The notes: generated by a model from the sequence alone, not told the origin. Counted from the stretch's first letter, positions 7,866 to 17,363 are shown. The stretch: 64,000 nt of DNA from Calditrichota bacterium (GCA_013151275.1 JAADIP010000092.1:1-64000); one strand, 5' to 3'. Made by a program: numbers and translations.

Positions 7866-9602
7866 CTATGCTGTTATTTCCATGGTGTTGTAACCAAAAT
7901 TTCTGCTGATTATGGTGGTATTCGGTTCATAAGAAGAACCCTCCTTTCCTGAAATGATATTATCCGAAGTTTTTATTTTTCTGCGCTGCGTCCCATTTTC
8001 GTGCTGAGAAGAACTTTTGAACTGCCCCACATTCACCTGAAACCCGCCGATAACAATGCCCTTTTGTACAAGATTATTTTGAATTGCAGAGGACAATTTG
8101 AGCAGTTCGCTGCGAACCTGTTCCGATTCCACATAAACGGTTACCTTGTTTTCTTTTTGCTGAAAATGTAAATCGATTTTACCGAGAGGCGTGTTCTCAA
8201 ACCGCAGTTGCAAATCTCCCGTTCTTTTTTGTTGAACGTTCTTGATCTGCTCGATCATCTGTTGAATTTCGTCGGCAAGCTTAATCATAACGGGCGATAC
8301 ATTCTGAGATTTTATCTGAAAAACTTTTGCGGCGTGATTTTGCAGATTAAGACCGTTCGCCTCCTGACTGAGCCTGGTTAAAGATTCTATTTTTAAAAAT
8401 TTTTGATCTTTAAACAACAGAGTCTGCGGGCTTTTGTCGGAATTTATGTTTTGGATATTTAAATTAGTCGCATCCTGCGTCGTAATGACTTTTCCGTCAG
8501 CCTGAATATTGGTTTGTAAAGCTTCCGCTCCCGTTTCCTGCACGGATTTAACAAAGTAAGTCAGTTTCAGAAACTGCTTCACTTCCGCGTTGCCTTCGCC
8601 TGAAGCCGAAACCTGATTCCGGCTGGCGTTATTTGCCGCGTTAACCTGACCCTTTTCGACATGCGCCGCCCCTGCCGCAGAACGAGCACTTTGCGGCAAT
8701 TTTAATCTCAAACTCAAAAATTCGGTTGCTTTTCCTTGCTGTGAAACCTCCGAAGGAGCTCCGTCTTTTAAAACTGTTTTTTGTCCCGGCTGAAATTCTT
8801 CTTCGCTTCCCGTCAATCCGGTTGTTTTTTCGGCTTGCTTTGCCACCGGCTGAATCTCAATTTTTAATTGCGGCATCGCCTTGGAAATTTTGCCCTTAAG
8901 AGCCTGTTCAATTTCCGCAGGCTCTGTAACCGCTTGCCACCCTTCTTCGGCGGTAAATTTAAAGAACAACTCTCCCTTTACCCCCTGCGGCTGCGGGACG
9001 TTTTTTTGAATTGATTTAGCATTGGACTCGGCGGATAAAATTCCTTCTCCTGCCTTACCCTTTACCGAAGACCCCGGCAGCCCGAATTCGACTTTAATAA
9101 TGTTCCCCGATTTTGAAGCGATCTGCGGATTAAGTTTGCCCTCTTCGCTTAACCGATTTAAAGAAAACTGAATAATGGATTTAATGACGGACGGGTCGCC
9201 GGTTAATTTGCTCGCAATTTCCGCATCGGATTTTATTTCGCCGGACTTTGATTCATCCTTGCCGGGAATCTCCAAATCATCTTCCCGCCCGGCTTTTTCG
9301 GGAAGTTTTGATTTAACCAAAGCCGCGTCTTCGGCGTCCGGATTTTTCACCTCAAAACTTGCAATCGGTTTTTCCGTCCGAATATTTGTCTCTGTTTTAT
9401 TCCCGCTGAAATCGGAACCGGACCTTGTTTGCAAAAGATTTGACCACAAATTGTAAAACTCACTCTGCCCGCCGCCCATTCGCGTTGAATTGGATTCCCG
9501 AATATTCAATAAACTCCGGGGCGCGCGGTTCGCGTTTAAAAGTTTCGCCCCGATAGGAAGCTTTTTCTTTAGCATTTGCGGCATTAAATTACTGGTTCTC
9601 AT
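7866..9602 (-). CDS. fliK: Flagellar hook-length control protein FliK
   Basis: Secreted ruler that sets hook length and triggers the export specificity switch. The 578-residue protein has a long, polar, poorly conserved N-terminal ruler region. The C-terminal Flg_hook domain (about 455-530) contains LQLRFENTPLGKIDLHFQQK and VYVESEQVRSELLKLSSAIQ and then the LVQKGIVIGGFQVNV strand. The assignment rests on that domain and on position just before flgD. The N-terminal region is longer than in E. coli FliK (405 residues), which is common for this fast-evolving gene. Confidence 0.88.
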   Translation of the reverse strand: MRTSNLMPQMLKKKLPIGAKLLNANRAPRSLLNIRESNSTRMGGGQSEFYNLWSNLLQTRSGSDFSGNKTETNIRTEKPIASFEVKNPDAEDAALVKSKLPEKAGREDDLEIPGKDESKSGEIKSDAEIASKLTGDPSVIKSIIQFSLNRLSEEGKLNPQIASKSGNIIKVEFGLPGSSVKGKAGEGILSAESNAKSIQKNVPQPQGVKGELFFKFTAEEGWQAVTEPAEIEQALKGKISKAMPQLKIEIQPVAKQAEKTTGLTGSEEEFQPGQKTVLKDGAPSEVSQQGKATEFLSLRLKLPQSARSAAGAAHVEKGQVNAANNASRNQVSASGEGNAEVKQFLKLTYFVKSVQETGAEALQTNIQADGKVITTQDATNLNIQNINSDKSPQTLLFKDQKFLKIESLTRLSQEANGLNLQNHAAKVFQIKSQNVSPVMIKLADEIQQMIEQIKNVQQKRTGDLQLRFENTPLGKIDLHFQQKENKVTVYVESEQVRSELLKLSSAIQNNLVQKGIVIGGFQVNVGQFKSSSQHENGTQRRKIKTSDNIISGKEGSSYEPNTTIISRNFGYNTMEITA

Positions 9603-9614
9603 AACCTGCCCGAT

Positions 9615-10181
9615 CTAATTTTTAATCATTTTTTGAGTGATCGCTGCTGCCCGATCCGAAGAAAGCGCCGCCAGCAAATTTTTGCGCGACGTCTTGCTCA
9701 TCTGATTATAAATTTGGATGATGGTCTGATCATCCAGCTTTGACAGAATTTTTGCCATATCTTTCGCCTTTAAAGCGGAAATTGTTTTGGCGATTTCCCT
9801 GACCTTATTTTGCTTTTGGGTCAGCGTAGTGTACTTTTTCTTCCATGTTTCTATTTCGGATACCAATTCATTGCGCTTTTCATCAAATGTCGCCATTTCG
9901 GTCGCCAGACTATCGATCACCCGATCTTTTATTTTCAAAGAATCCCGATACTTATCGACCAGCGTGTAAAGACTGTCAATCGTATTCTTGACCTTGGTCC
10001 AGTTGCCCCGTTTCAGGTCTTCTTTTACCTCTTTTTTTACCTCAACGCGTTTTTGCACGGATTCCGCCTCCTGTTTTTTACCCTCCGGTTGAGACGGCGA
10101 TGATATAAGAAAGATAATCCCGATAACAAGCAGCACCATTAAAGGAAAGCTAAACAGACTCATTAACACCCAGCGTCTCAT
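9615..10181 (-). CDS. MotE-like flagellar protein with MgtE-N-like domain
   Basis: A 188-residue inner-membrane protein: one transmembrane helix at about 3-27, a long charged coiled coil (about 45-130), and a C-terminal domain containing KAKDMAKILSKLDDQTIIQI and NLLAALSSDRAAAITQKM. This is the architecture of the MotE/FlbB family, known in other bacteria to chaperone MotC or to help stator assembly. It lies between fliJ and fliK with 3-nt and 12-nt gaps. The exact role here is inferred from architecture and position. Confidence 0.75.
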   Translation of the reverse strand: MRRWVLMSLFSFPLMVLLVIGIIFLISSPSQPEGKKQEAESVQKRVEVKKEVKEDLKRGNWTKVKNTIDSLYTLVDKYRDSLKIKDRVIDSLATEMATFDEKRNELVSEIETWKKKYTTLTQKQNKVREIAKTISALKAKDMAKILSKLDDQTIIQIYNQMSKTSRKNLLAALSSDRAAAITQKMIKN

Positions 10182-10183
10182 CT

Positions 10184-10651
10184 TTAAGCTCCCTGATTTC
10201 CGTTTATTGTTTGCATGCGTATGGCGATTTCATCGATTCTTTGATTCTCGATCCGATCCAAATGATGTTTTTTTCTTTCCTTAAATTGGTCTTTTAATTT
10301 TTCAACCATTTTTCGCTCTTTTACCGCTTCCTGCAATTGTTGACGATTTTTTTCAACTTCGCTCTTTAATTGTTGAACCGTTTTGTTCTGATGTTCAATT
10401 TTATGATGAAGGTCTTCCAGATAATCGTTCTGCAGTTTCAAATCGTTCAGATTGATTCTTCTATTCTCCTTTATCTCTTTGGTAACGTTATCCAGAGCTT
10501 CCGTTTTGTCGCTCTTTAAATCGCTTAACCGTTTATTTGCGCTGAACTCTTCCGCCTGAATTTTACCTAATTCCACGGCTCTCAAATCTTCCAGATATTG
10601 TCTGTATTCAAGAACTTTTTGCAACGGGAAAATATGAGATTTGGGTATCAT
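10184..10651 (-). CDS. fliJ: Flagellar export protein FliJ
   Basis: FliJ is the coiled-coil stalk of the export ATPase and escorts chaperones. The 155-residue product begins with a family-like HIFPLQKVLEYRQYLED and is an almost unbroken charged coiled coil to the end, with a late basic KERKKHHLDRIENQRIDEIA segment. Sequence identity in FliJ is always low, so the call rests on length, coiled coil and position directly after fliI. Confidence 0.85.
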   Translation of the reverse strand: MIPKSHIFPLQKVLEYRQYLEDLRAVELGKIQAEEFSANKRLSDLKSDKTEALDNVTKEIKENRRINLNDLKLQNDYLEDLHHKIEHQNKTVQQLKSEVEKNRQQLQEAVKERKMVEKLKDQFKERKKHHLDRIENQRIDEIAIRMQTINGNQGA

Positions 10652-10658
10652 TTTTTTC

Positions 10659-11972
10659 TCACATAACCTGGTTTAACTGTTCAATTGTTTTCTCAAACGT
10701 CGAATTTTCATCAACGTCCTGTTTTAAAAAAGTATTGATGGCGTCGATTTTCTGAATCGCTTCGTCCAGTTTGGGATTTGTTCCCTGCTTGTAAGCGCCG
10801 ATATTGATCAGATCTTCGGATTCCCGGTAAACCGCCATGGCTTCGAGGATATTAGTAATCTGCTTTCGGTGTTCCGGGGTGGTAACTTCATTCCGTAAAC
10901 GGCTTACGCTCTCCAGAACATCAATTGCCGGATAATGTCCTTTGGTGGCAATCCGCCGCGAAAGCACAATATGTCCGTCCAGAATGGAACGCGCGGTATC
11001 GCTGACCGGCTCGTCCAGATCGCCGCCCTCCACCAGAACGGTGTACAATCCGGTGATGCTTCCGTACTCCGAATTTCCGGCGCGTTCCAGCAATCTGGGC
11101 ATTAAGGCAAATACCGACGGCGTGTAACCTTTGGTCGTGGGCGGTTCGCCGATAGCCAGTCCGATTTCGCGCTGCGCCATGGCTACACGGGTTAACGAAT
11201 CCATTAAAAGCAGAACGTCAAGACCAAGGTCCCGAAAATATTCGGCAATAGTGGTGGCGATTAATGCCGCTTTGATGCGCACCGTAGCCGCCTGATCCGA
11301 GGTAGCCACAATCACAATCGATCGTTCAAGTCCGGTTTTCCCCAGATCGCGTTCGATAAATTCACGAACCTCGCGCCCGCGCTCCCCCACCAGAGCAATC
11401 ACGTTCACCTGCGCGTTGGTGTACTTGGCAATCATGCCGAGTAAAACGCTTTTACCCACGCCGCTGCCGGCAAAAATTCCCACACGCTGACCCTTTCCCA
11501 GGGTTATCAATCCGTCAATAGCGCGGATGCCCGTGGTCAGCGGCTCGGTAATTCGTTTCCGAACCAGCGGATTCGGCGGATAATTGAATACTTCTTTAAA
11601 CTGCTTGGTCATAATGGGTCCTTTCCCGTCCATGGGATTTCCCAGTCCGTCCAGGACACGACCCAGTAATTTTTCTCCCACCGGAATGCGCAAGGGCAAT
11701 CTCTGCCGTTTTACCCGGCTGCCGGTCGAAACACCGATGGTTTCTCCGAGCGGCATCAGCAGAATCGTTCCGTCTTTAAAGCCCACAATCTCCGCTTTAA
11801 TCCGCCTTCGATCGGGCGTGTAAATTTCGCACACATCGCCGACGCAGCCGGAACGTCCCGTCGCTTCGATTACAACTCCGGTAATTTGCCGTACCTTGCC
11901 GTCCACTGAAAACGGATTTAAATTCGGCACTCTTTCGATATGTCTCTTAAAGCGTCCTTCCAGCGATAACAT
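10659..11972 (-). CDS. fliI: Flagellum-specific export ATPase FliI
   Basis: Hexameric ATPase that energises type III export. The 437-residue protein shows the F1-beta-like fold markers: Walker A GIFAGSGVGKSVLLG (about 166-180), the VIALVGERGREVREFIE signature, Walker B LDVLLLMDSLTRVA and the PPTTKGYTPSVFALMPRLLE block typical of FliI/YscN. The start ATG at 11972 shares one base with the fliH stop (TGATG), implying coupled translation. Confidence 0.97.
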   Translation of the reverse strand: MLSLEGRFKRHIERVPNLNPFSVDGKVRQITGVVIEATGRSGCVGDVCEIYTPDRRRIKAEIVGFKDGTILLMPLGETIGVSTGSRVKRQRLPLRIPVGEKLLGRVLDGLGNPMDGKGPIMTKQFKEVFNYPPNPLVRKRITEPLTTGIRAIDGLITLGKGQRVGIFAGSGVGKSVLLGMIAKYTNAQVNVIALVGERGREVREFIERDLGKTGLERSIVIVATSDQAATVRIKAALIATTIAEYFRDLGLDVLLLMDSLTRVAMAQREIGLAIGEPPTTKGYTPSVFALMPRLLERAGNSEYGSITGLYTVLVEGGDLDEPVSDTARSILDGHIVLSRRIATKGHYPAIDVLESVSRLRNEVTTPEHRKQITNILEAMAVYRESEDLINIGAYKQGTNPKLDEAIQKIDAINTFLKQDVDENSTFEKTIEQLNQVM

Positions 11973-12670
11973 CAGGTTTCATCTCCGTGCAGTAATTGAT
12001 TGCCTAATTCTTCTATTTGCGATTTAAACCGCCCGTCAATATAAAATTGCTCGGTGGTAACAAAGGCTTCGCCCTTCTTCAGGCGTTTTCCCTGAAGCAC
12101 CGTCAATTCCATTTCCCGCGGCAAATTCAGGGCTTCTTTGATATCCGAACTCGTCAGAAACGGCAGATGCGCCGGGTGGACTTCCACCGTTACCTTCTTT
12201 TCCGTCAGAACTTCCTGCAGCATCCGGCGTAACCGCTCCAGCAAAATCGCGTCATAATCCTCGCGCAAAGAGAGTTCGGTGTTTAAAATTTCCCGCGCTA
12301 TTTCCTTTGCCAGCTCCAATAACGGATTCTCGATTCGCTCCAACGATTCCCTGTACTCCTTTTCCATCCTGGCAATCTCCTTGCGCGCTATTTCGATCCG
12401 CTTGTTGGCTTCGCGCAGCGTGTTCTCTTTGCCTTCTTCATATCCGGCTTTAAACGATTCTTCTCTGGCGCGCTGCAATTCCAATTCCAGCACTTTTATC
12501 CGATCTTTGTACAACTTTATCTTCTGCGCCTCGATCAACGACGAAGCAAGGTCTTTTTCCTTTTGCTCGGATTTTGAACGACCGCTCTTTTTCGTAACTT
12601 TTCCCGCAGAAATTATCTGCGGGTCAATCCGCTTGATCGCTCTGGGAACTTTTATTTTGAACTGCTGCAT
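11972..12670 (-). CDS. fliH: Flagellar assembly protein FliH
   Basis: Negative regulator and tether of FliI. The 232-residue product has a charged N-terminus, a central heptad-like helix with the E-x3-G pattern (REESFKAGYEEGKE, about 93-106), and a C-terminal domain with LAKEIAREILNTELSLRED and VEVHPAHLPFLTSSDI. These match FliH/SctL. It overlaps fliI by one base and begins 11 nt after the fliG stop. Confidence 0.9.
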   Translation of the reverse strand: MQQFKIKVPRAIKRIDPQIISAGKVTKKSGRSKSEQKEKDLASSLIEAQKIKLYKDRIKVLELELQRAREESFKAGYEEGKENTLREANKRIEIARKEIARMEKEYRESLERIENPLLELAKEIAREILNTELSLREDYDAILLERLRRMLQEVLTEKKVTVEVHPAHLPFLTSSDIKEALNLPREMELTVLQGKRLKKGEAFVTTEQFYIDGRFKSQIEELGNQLLHGDET

Positions 12671-12680
12671 TTACAATTCC

Positions 12681-13703
12681 TTATTCAATGAGTTGTTCTT
12701 CTTCGCCGCGTACCAACATAATTTCGCCCTGTTCCTCAAGGCGACGCGCCACCTCTAAAATCTCTTTTTGCGCTTTTTCCACGTCTTTAATTCGTACAGG
12801 TCCAAGATATTCCAATTCTTCCTTCAGCATTTTCGCAGCCCGTTCGGACATGTTCTGATAAATGACCTCTTTCAATTCGCTGCTCGTAGCCTTTAATGCC
12901 AGGGCTAATGTTTTGGAATCCACTTCTTTCAAAATTCGCTGAACCGCGGTCGGCGGCAGATGGATGATATCTTCGAACAGGAACATCAAATCGGTTATCT
13001 CTTCGACCAATTCCGTGTCGCGTTCGCGCAGGTGCGTAAGGATGTTCTTTTCCGATGTTCTGCTGACCGAATTCAGGATCTCGGCGACCGTTTCCACGCC
13101 GCCCGTTTTACTGAGATTTCCGCCGAAAACGCTGCCCAGTTGTTCGCGCAGAACGCTCTCGATATCTTCCACCAAATCGGGCGAGGTCTTTTCCATGGTG
13201 GCAATGCGATAGGCAATTTCGTACTGGTATTCTTCCGGCAATTCGGAAAGAATGGACGCCGCCTGCTTTGGTTTAAGGTTCGATAAAATAAGCGCGGCGG
13301 TTTGCGGATGTTCGTTCTGTAAAAAATTGAGCAACTGCTTGTCGTCAACAGTCTGTAAAAGATAAAAAGCGCTCACCTCGGTCGCCGCCTCTACCCTTTT
13401 TATCACTTCTTCGGCTTTCTTTTTACCCCAGGCGGCTTCCAGCATCTGTCTTGCGTAGTCAATTCCTCCCTGAACGATGAACTTGTTTGCCATCATCATG
13501 TCATAGAATTCTTCGATAACCGAGCTGAGCATCTCGGCAGGAATGTTCTGCATTTTGGCAATTTCAATGGAAATTTTTTCCACTTCCTTGTCTTTTAAAT
13601 TCTTTAAAATCGCGGAAGCCTTTTCCACCCCAAATGCAACCAAAATCAAAGCGACTTTCTGAATAGCCTTAATTCCTCTCGGTTGTGAACTTGTCTCAGC
13701 CAT
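12681..13703 (-). CDS. fliG: Flagellar motor switch protein FliG
   Basis: C-ring torque protein that contacts MotA. All three domains are visible in 340 residues: N-terminal (IQKVALILVAFGVEKASAIL), middle with the EHPQTAALILSNLKPKQAA motif, and C-terminal with the charged torque helix ELVEEITDLMFLFEDI. The terminal LEYLGPVRIKDVEKAQKEIL motif is typical. It lies between fliF and fliH. Confidence 0.98.
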   Translation of the reverse strand: MAETSSQPRGIKAIQKVALILVAFGVEKASAILKNLKDKEVEKISIEIAKMQNIPAEMLSSVIEEFYDMMMANKFIVQGGIDYARQMLEAAWGKKKAEEVIKRVEAATEVSAFYLLQTVDDKQLLNFLQNEHPQTAALILSNLKPKQAASILSELPEEYQYEIAYRIATMEKTSPDLVEDIESVLREQLGSVFGGNLSKTGGVETVAEILNSVSRTSEKNILTHLRERDTELVEEITDLMFLFEDIIHLPPTAVQRILKEVDSKTLALALKATSSELKEVIYQNMSERAAKMLKEELEYLGPVRIKDVEKAQKEILEVARRLEEQGEIMLVRGEEEQLIE

Positions 13704-13710
13704 CTTTTTC

Positions 13711-15294
13711 CTACCTCTGTATTTCCATTAACCACGAACGCAACAATCTGGTGGCGTCTTCAGGTCTTTCTTCGGCAAATTTTAGTACCTGAGCCGTCAT
13801 TTTATCATTTGCCTGAAGACGGGCTCTTGCCTCGGGACTTAACTTTTTCATGTAAATGTCTTCCGGTATCGGCTGCATCGATGCTCCGGCTACTTCCCCG
13901 CGAATTTCCTCTTTGGCGCCTTCGGCTAACTGCGTCGGAGCTTTCGCCGGCGCGGGCAACGCCAAATTCGCAATACTTGTCTTTAATAAATTCCGCAGCA
14001 AAATAAATCCTAAAATCATGCCCAAAGCAATTAATCCGTAAGTGATGATTCGCTGCCAAAAATCAAAACCCAACTGATCGATAAATTTGGGCTCTTGTTC
14101 AGGAACCACCTTATTTACCAATTGCATGTTCTGAACCTCGATTACATCGCCGCGGTCTTCGGAATAACCCACCGCGCTTTTAACAAGTGCCGAAATCTGA
14201 TTTAATTCTTCCTCGCTGCGCGGAACATAAGCCATTTGTACCGAACCGTCGTCGCCCTTTTTTTGAACGTATTTCCCGTTAACCAAAACCGCTACCGTTA
14301 ACCGCTTGATATTTCCCGAATTGGAAATGTAGCGCTCGATGGTTTTGCTCAATTCGTAATTGGAAGTGACTTTTTTAACCACATAATTGGAAGAATCGTC
14401 TCCGCTGTTTGACGACTCGGTATATTGCTCCTGACTTAGTAAAACCTTATTGTCAGGATCGTATTCTTCCCGCGTCCGTTCAATCTGATCGAAATCCAGT
14501 TCGGCGGTTACCTTTACCACAGCATTATTTGCTCCCACCACGCCGCTGACAATGGATTGAACCTTTTCCTGCATGGCTTTCTCGATGGCGCGCTGCATCT
14601 GGTATTGCGAGCTGACATTGCTCAATATTTCATTATCTTTCTCGCCCTCCAACAATACGTCCCCGCGTGAATCCATTACCACAACATTATCCGCTTCAAT
14701 TCCGTCCACGCTGTTGGCTATTAACGCGGCAATGCCTTTTAATTGCATCGATGAGAGCTCGGCGCCGGGTTTTAAATTCAATACCACCGATGCGCTGCCC
14801 TTTTTTTCCTTCTCAAACAGACGGTTTTCCGGAATCACCAGATGAACGCGGGAACTATGGATTTCCTCAAACTGATTGATCGTGCGCATCAGCTCGCCTT
14901 CCAAAGCCCGCTTCATGTTCAGACGCTGCATAAAGGTGGTCATGCCCATTTTGTTATTTTCGAATAACTCGTAACCGGTAATCGTGTCTTTCAGATAACC
15001 CGCCTGAGCGTATTTTAACCGGAGCTCCGCCACAGATTCTTTCGCCACATAAATGCTTTTACCGCCGTCGTCCAAACGGTAAGGAATTTTCGATTCTCTC
15101 AAATCGCTAACAATGGAACTTGCCGATGTCGAATTCAGATTGGCAAAAAGAAGATCGTATTCGGTGCGGTTTGCCCATAAAATCATTGCAACCAAAGCGG
15201 AAATAAAAACAAGAAATACCGTGCTGATCACCATTTTTTGTTTGAGTGTGTATTGTTGAAAAATCTGCCACAGTTTTCCTGCAACCTGGTTCAT
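13711..15294 (-). CDS. fliF: Flagellar MS-ring protein FliF
   Basis: Forms the membrane ring on which the export gate and C-ring assemble. The 527-residue protein has transmembrane helices at about 20-40 and 420-445. Periplasmic YscJ/FliF ring domains between them include ANLNSTSASSIVSDLRESKI and RALEGELMRTINQFEEIHSS, with the RVHLVIPE strand. The C-terminal tail has MTAQVLKFAEERPEDATRLL then RSWL, the FliG-binding motif. It follows fliE and precedes fliG. Confidence 0.97.
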   Translation of the reverse strand: MNQVAGKLWQIFQQYTLKQKMVISTVFLVFISALVAMILWANRTEYDLLFANLNSTSASSIVSDLRESKIPYRLDDGGKSIYVAKESVAELRLKYAQAGYLKDTITGYELFENNKMGMTTFMQRLNMKRALEGELMRTINQFEEIHSSRVHLVIPENRLFEKEKKGSASVVLNLKPGAELSSMQLKGIAALIANSVDGIEADNVVVMDSRGDVLLEGEKDNEILSNVSSQYQMQRAIEKAMQEKVQSIVSGVVGANNAVVKVTAELDFDQIERTREEYDPDNKVLLSQEQYTESSNSGDDSSNYVVKKVTSNYELSKTIERYISNSGNIKRLTVAVLVNGKYVQKKGDDGSVQMAYVPRSEEELNQISALVKSAVGYSEDRGDVIEVQNMQLVNKVVPEQEPKFIDQLGFDFWQRIITYGLIALGMILGFILLRNLLKTSIANLALPAPAKAPTQLAEGAKEEIRGEVAGASMQPIPEDIYMKKLSPEARARLQANDKMTAQVLKFAEERPEDATRLLRSWLMEIQR

Positions 15295-15320
15295 CCCGAA
15301 CCCCCTTTAATTATCCTAAA

Positions 15321-15644
15321 TTATACCTGCATCCTCTGTAATTCCTGATAGGATTCAAGTAGTTTGTTGCGGATCTCAATCATTAATTGAAAACTCAGTT
15401 TGGCTTCTTCTAAGGTTGCCATGGCTTGATGCAGATTTTGTGAGCGTCCCTGAATAATATCCGTAACTTCCTGAGCCGCGGTTTTCTGAGAATCATTGAC
15501 CGCCTTGATAAAATCGCCGATCGTATCTCCGAAATCTTTTGCATCGCCGGTTTCTTTTTTCTCGAGACTTTTGGTAACGGAGGTTTTACTGCCCCCTTGC
15601 AGCTCACGGATATTGACGCTCTGCAATTGATTGATCTTTGACAT
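15321..15644 (-). CDS. fliE: Flagellar hook-basal body complex protein FliE
   Basis: Small adaptor linking MS ring and rod. The C-terminal half carries the FliE pattern: DFIKAVNDSQKTAAQEVTDI, then QGRSQNLHQAMATLEEAKLS and a final YQELQRMQV. An in-frame ATG lies at 15743, but that would run through the upstream gene. The ATG at 15644 has AAGGAGG at ideal spacing and gives 107 residues, the family's normal length. Confidence 0.95.
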   Translation of the reverse strand: MSKINQLQSVNIRELQGGSKTSVTKSLEKKETGDAKDFGDTIGDFIKAVNDSQKTAAQEVTDIIQGRSQNLHQAMATLEEAKLSFQLMIEIRNKLLESYQELQRMQV

Positions 15645-15657
15645 GCTTCCTCCTTGA

Positions 15658-15948
15658 TTACCCTTTAACGTCCAGTAAAATTCCCGCACGCACCTGATGA
15701 ACTTTGGAACGACCGTAAAAATTGAACATGGAGTCCTGATCAAAAAGCATCTTAAGGGTCTCTCTTTCCTGCGCGCTTAAAATATCCTGTGAAGACGGAG
15801 CTTTGCTCTTTTTGAGCTTAACAAACCCCGATAAGTCTGCCGCTTTTTCCGTTTTGGGTGTGCTTTTGATTTTTTGAATACCGGGACTGATTTTTTGATA
15901 GGCTTGCTCGGCGCTTTTTAAGGGTAACGATTTTGACGAAATCTGCAT
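15658..15948 (-). CDS. Small uncharacterised protein between flgC and fliE
   Basis: A 96-residue basic protein I cannot assign to a family. The first half is lysine- and serine-rich and probably disordered. The second half looks structured: ILSAQERETLKMLFDQDSMF, then a FYGRS...RAGILLDVKG ending. It is flanked by 8 nt to flgC and 13 nt to fliE, so it is surely co-transcribed with rod genes. Co-location suggests a lineage-specific rod or export accessory factor, but nothing in the sequence shows a reaction or partner. Confidence 0.7.
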   Translation of the reverse strand: MQISSKSLPLKSAEQAYQKISPGIQKIKSTPKTEKAADLSGFVKLKKSKAPSSQDILSAQERETLKMLFDQDSMFNFYGRSKVHQVRAGILLDVKG

Positions 15949-15956
15949 AATTCCAC

Positions 15957-16454
15957 CTAAATGTTTAATGCGTTTTTAGCCATCTTTTTCGCGGCGTCCA
16001 GAACGGTTACATTTGCTTCGTAAGTCCGCGACGTGGAAATCAAATCAACCATCTCTTCCACCACGTTTACGTTGGGCATCCGCACGTAACCGTTTTCGTC
16101 AGCTCTCGGATGACCGGGATTGTACACCAGTTTCTCGCCTTTAACCTCAACCACTTTGGTTTCAATGGGATCGCTGAGCTTTGTCTTGATGGGACCGTCC
16201 GTTTCGATCATGGAAGGCAAGTGATCTTTACTGCTTTTGCGCAATTTCATTGAGAGCTGATTTAAAAAATCGGGACGGCGCGGAATCTTGCCTCTTTCCT
16301 GAACTACCAGTTTTTTGTGGTAAATCTTTCCGTTTTCATCAGGCGCCCGTTCGGCATTGGCGATGTTCTCGGAAATCACATCCATCTTTTTAACCTGATT
16401 GTTCAACCCGGAAAGCGTCCAGCGAATTGCCGTAAATATTCCGTTAACACCCAT
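15957..16454 (-). CDS. flgC: Flagellar basal-body rod protein FlgC
   Basis: Proximal rod subunit. The N-terminus has the rod motif (IRWTLSGLNNQVKKMDVISE, then NIANAERAPDENGK). The C-terminus ends in NVNVVEEMVDLISTSRTYEA then NVTVLDAAKKM, diagnostic of FlgC. At 165 residues it is slightly longer than E. coli FlgC (134) because of extra sequence near residues 60-100. It lies 11 nt after flgB. Confidence 0.97.
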   Translation of the reverse strand: MGVNGIFTAIRWTLSGLNNQVKKMDVISENIANAERAPDENGKIYHKKLVVQERGKIPRRPDFLNQLSMKLRKSSKDHLPSMIETDGPIKTKLSDPIETKVVEVKGEKLVYNPGHPRADENGYVRMPNVNVVEEMVDLISTSRTYEANVTVLDAAKKMAKNALNI

Positions 16455-16465
16455 GATAACCTTCC

Positions 16466-16834
16466 TTAATAATCTTTACCGGTGATACTCATGCTTAACG
16501 CGCGGTAAACACGCGCCAGAGTCTTTGAAGCAAATTCAAAGCGAATCTGATTTTCCGCCAATGCGCCCATCTCTTTTGTCACATCAACTTCCGAATTTCC
16601 CGAAGCGCTTCCCCTGCTCTCAACCGACTTCGGCTGCCCGATATGACGCGGATCCGCCGTTCTTAAACTCTCTGCCATCCGGGTTTTAAGAACAGACGAA
16701 AAATCCGTGTTCATCGGTTTGTAATCGGGATTATTGGCGTTGGCAATGTTCTTTGCAATCGCCTCATGCTGTTTGGTGTAAACATCCAAAGACTTTTTCA
16801 GCAATTGCACATTTTCAAGCTCAAACAACTTCAT
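16466..16834 (-). CDS. flgB: Flagellar basal-body rod protein FlgB
   Basis: Proximal rod subunit and first gene of the long flagellar operon. Features are LKKSLDVYTKQHEAIAKNIA then NANNPDYKP near the N-terminus, and EVDVTKEMGALAENQIRFEF then ASKTLARVYRALSMSITG at the end. The ATG at 16834 is chosen because CCGGAGGTG lies just before it; an upstream in-frame TTG at 16867 lacks support. The product is 122 residues, shorter than E. coli FlgB (138). Confidence 0.95.
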   Translation of the reverse strand: MKLFELENVQLLKKSLDVYTKQHEAIAKNIANANNPDYKPMNTDFSSVLKTRMAESLRTADPRHIGQPKSVESRGSASGNSEVDVTKEMGALAENQIRFEFASKTLARVYRALSMSITGKDY

Positions 16835-16856
16835 TTTTTCACCTCCGGCTTTCTTT

Positions 16857-16876
16857 AATACAAGCAATATGCCACT
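16857..16876 (-). promoter_or_regulatory. Possible sigma54-like -24/-12 element before flgB
   Basis: The minus strand reads GTGGCATATTGCTTGT: GG at -24, then ten bases, then GT where GC is expected. The fit is therefore incomplete. A similar TGGCATATT element occurs before the cheY gene (24703-24723), and an NtrC-type activator is encoded just upstream. The implied leader is very short. Weak evidence. Confidence 0.3.
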
Positions 16877-17363
16877 TTTTTTTAAAGAGAGCGGATTGTT
16901 TAAAAGCGGGGAAAAAATTACTTAAATTATCAATATTTACAGATACTTAAGCGGCGTTGAAATTTATTGAAAAATATGCCGCGGTTTTCCGAAGGATAAA
17001 TTTGTAAGGAAAATATTTCCTTTATCAATATTAAAACTTTCCCCTTGACATTTTCAAAAACAAAAAGTCAGCGGAATATGAAAAAAATTTAAGATAGAAG
17101 GAGGCTTTGCCTGATATTAAAAAGATGAAAATAATTACTTTTGATTCGGGCGGGCGGATTTAAATTTCAGGGATTCCGATTTTGTAACGGGCGACTTTTC
17201 GGAAGATCTCTTTGACCTATTTTCTTTCCGAAATTCGAATAATTAAACATTTATCCGATTTACCCGCTTTGCTTTCCATGCCGCGTAATAAGAGGTTAAC
17301 GGCGGCAGGCTGGTAAATTCTTCGGGATTTATAAAAATGCACATCGTTTACTCTTTGCCGCGG
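16877..17363. other. Intergenic region upstream of flgB
   Basis: About 490 nt without a plausible gene. It is AT-rich near flgB and closer to genome-average composition further right. It should hold regulatory DNA for the flagellar operon and the end of the CheD-HDOD transcript. I see no clear hairpin terminator or long repeat. Confidence 0.5.

Noticed and set aside
16975-16990. Third TGGCATATT-like element upstream of flgB
   Set aside because: It reads CGGCATATTTTTC and has AA at the -12 position, so it does not support a sigma54 site.
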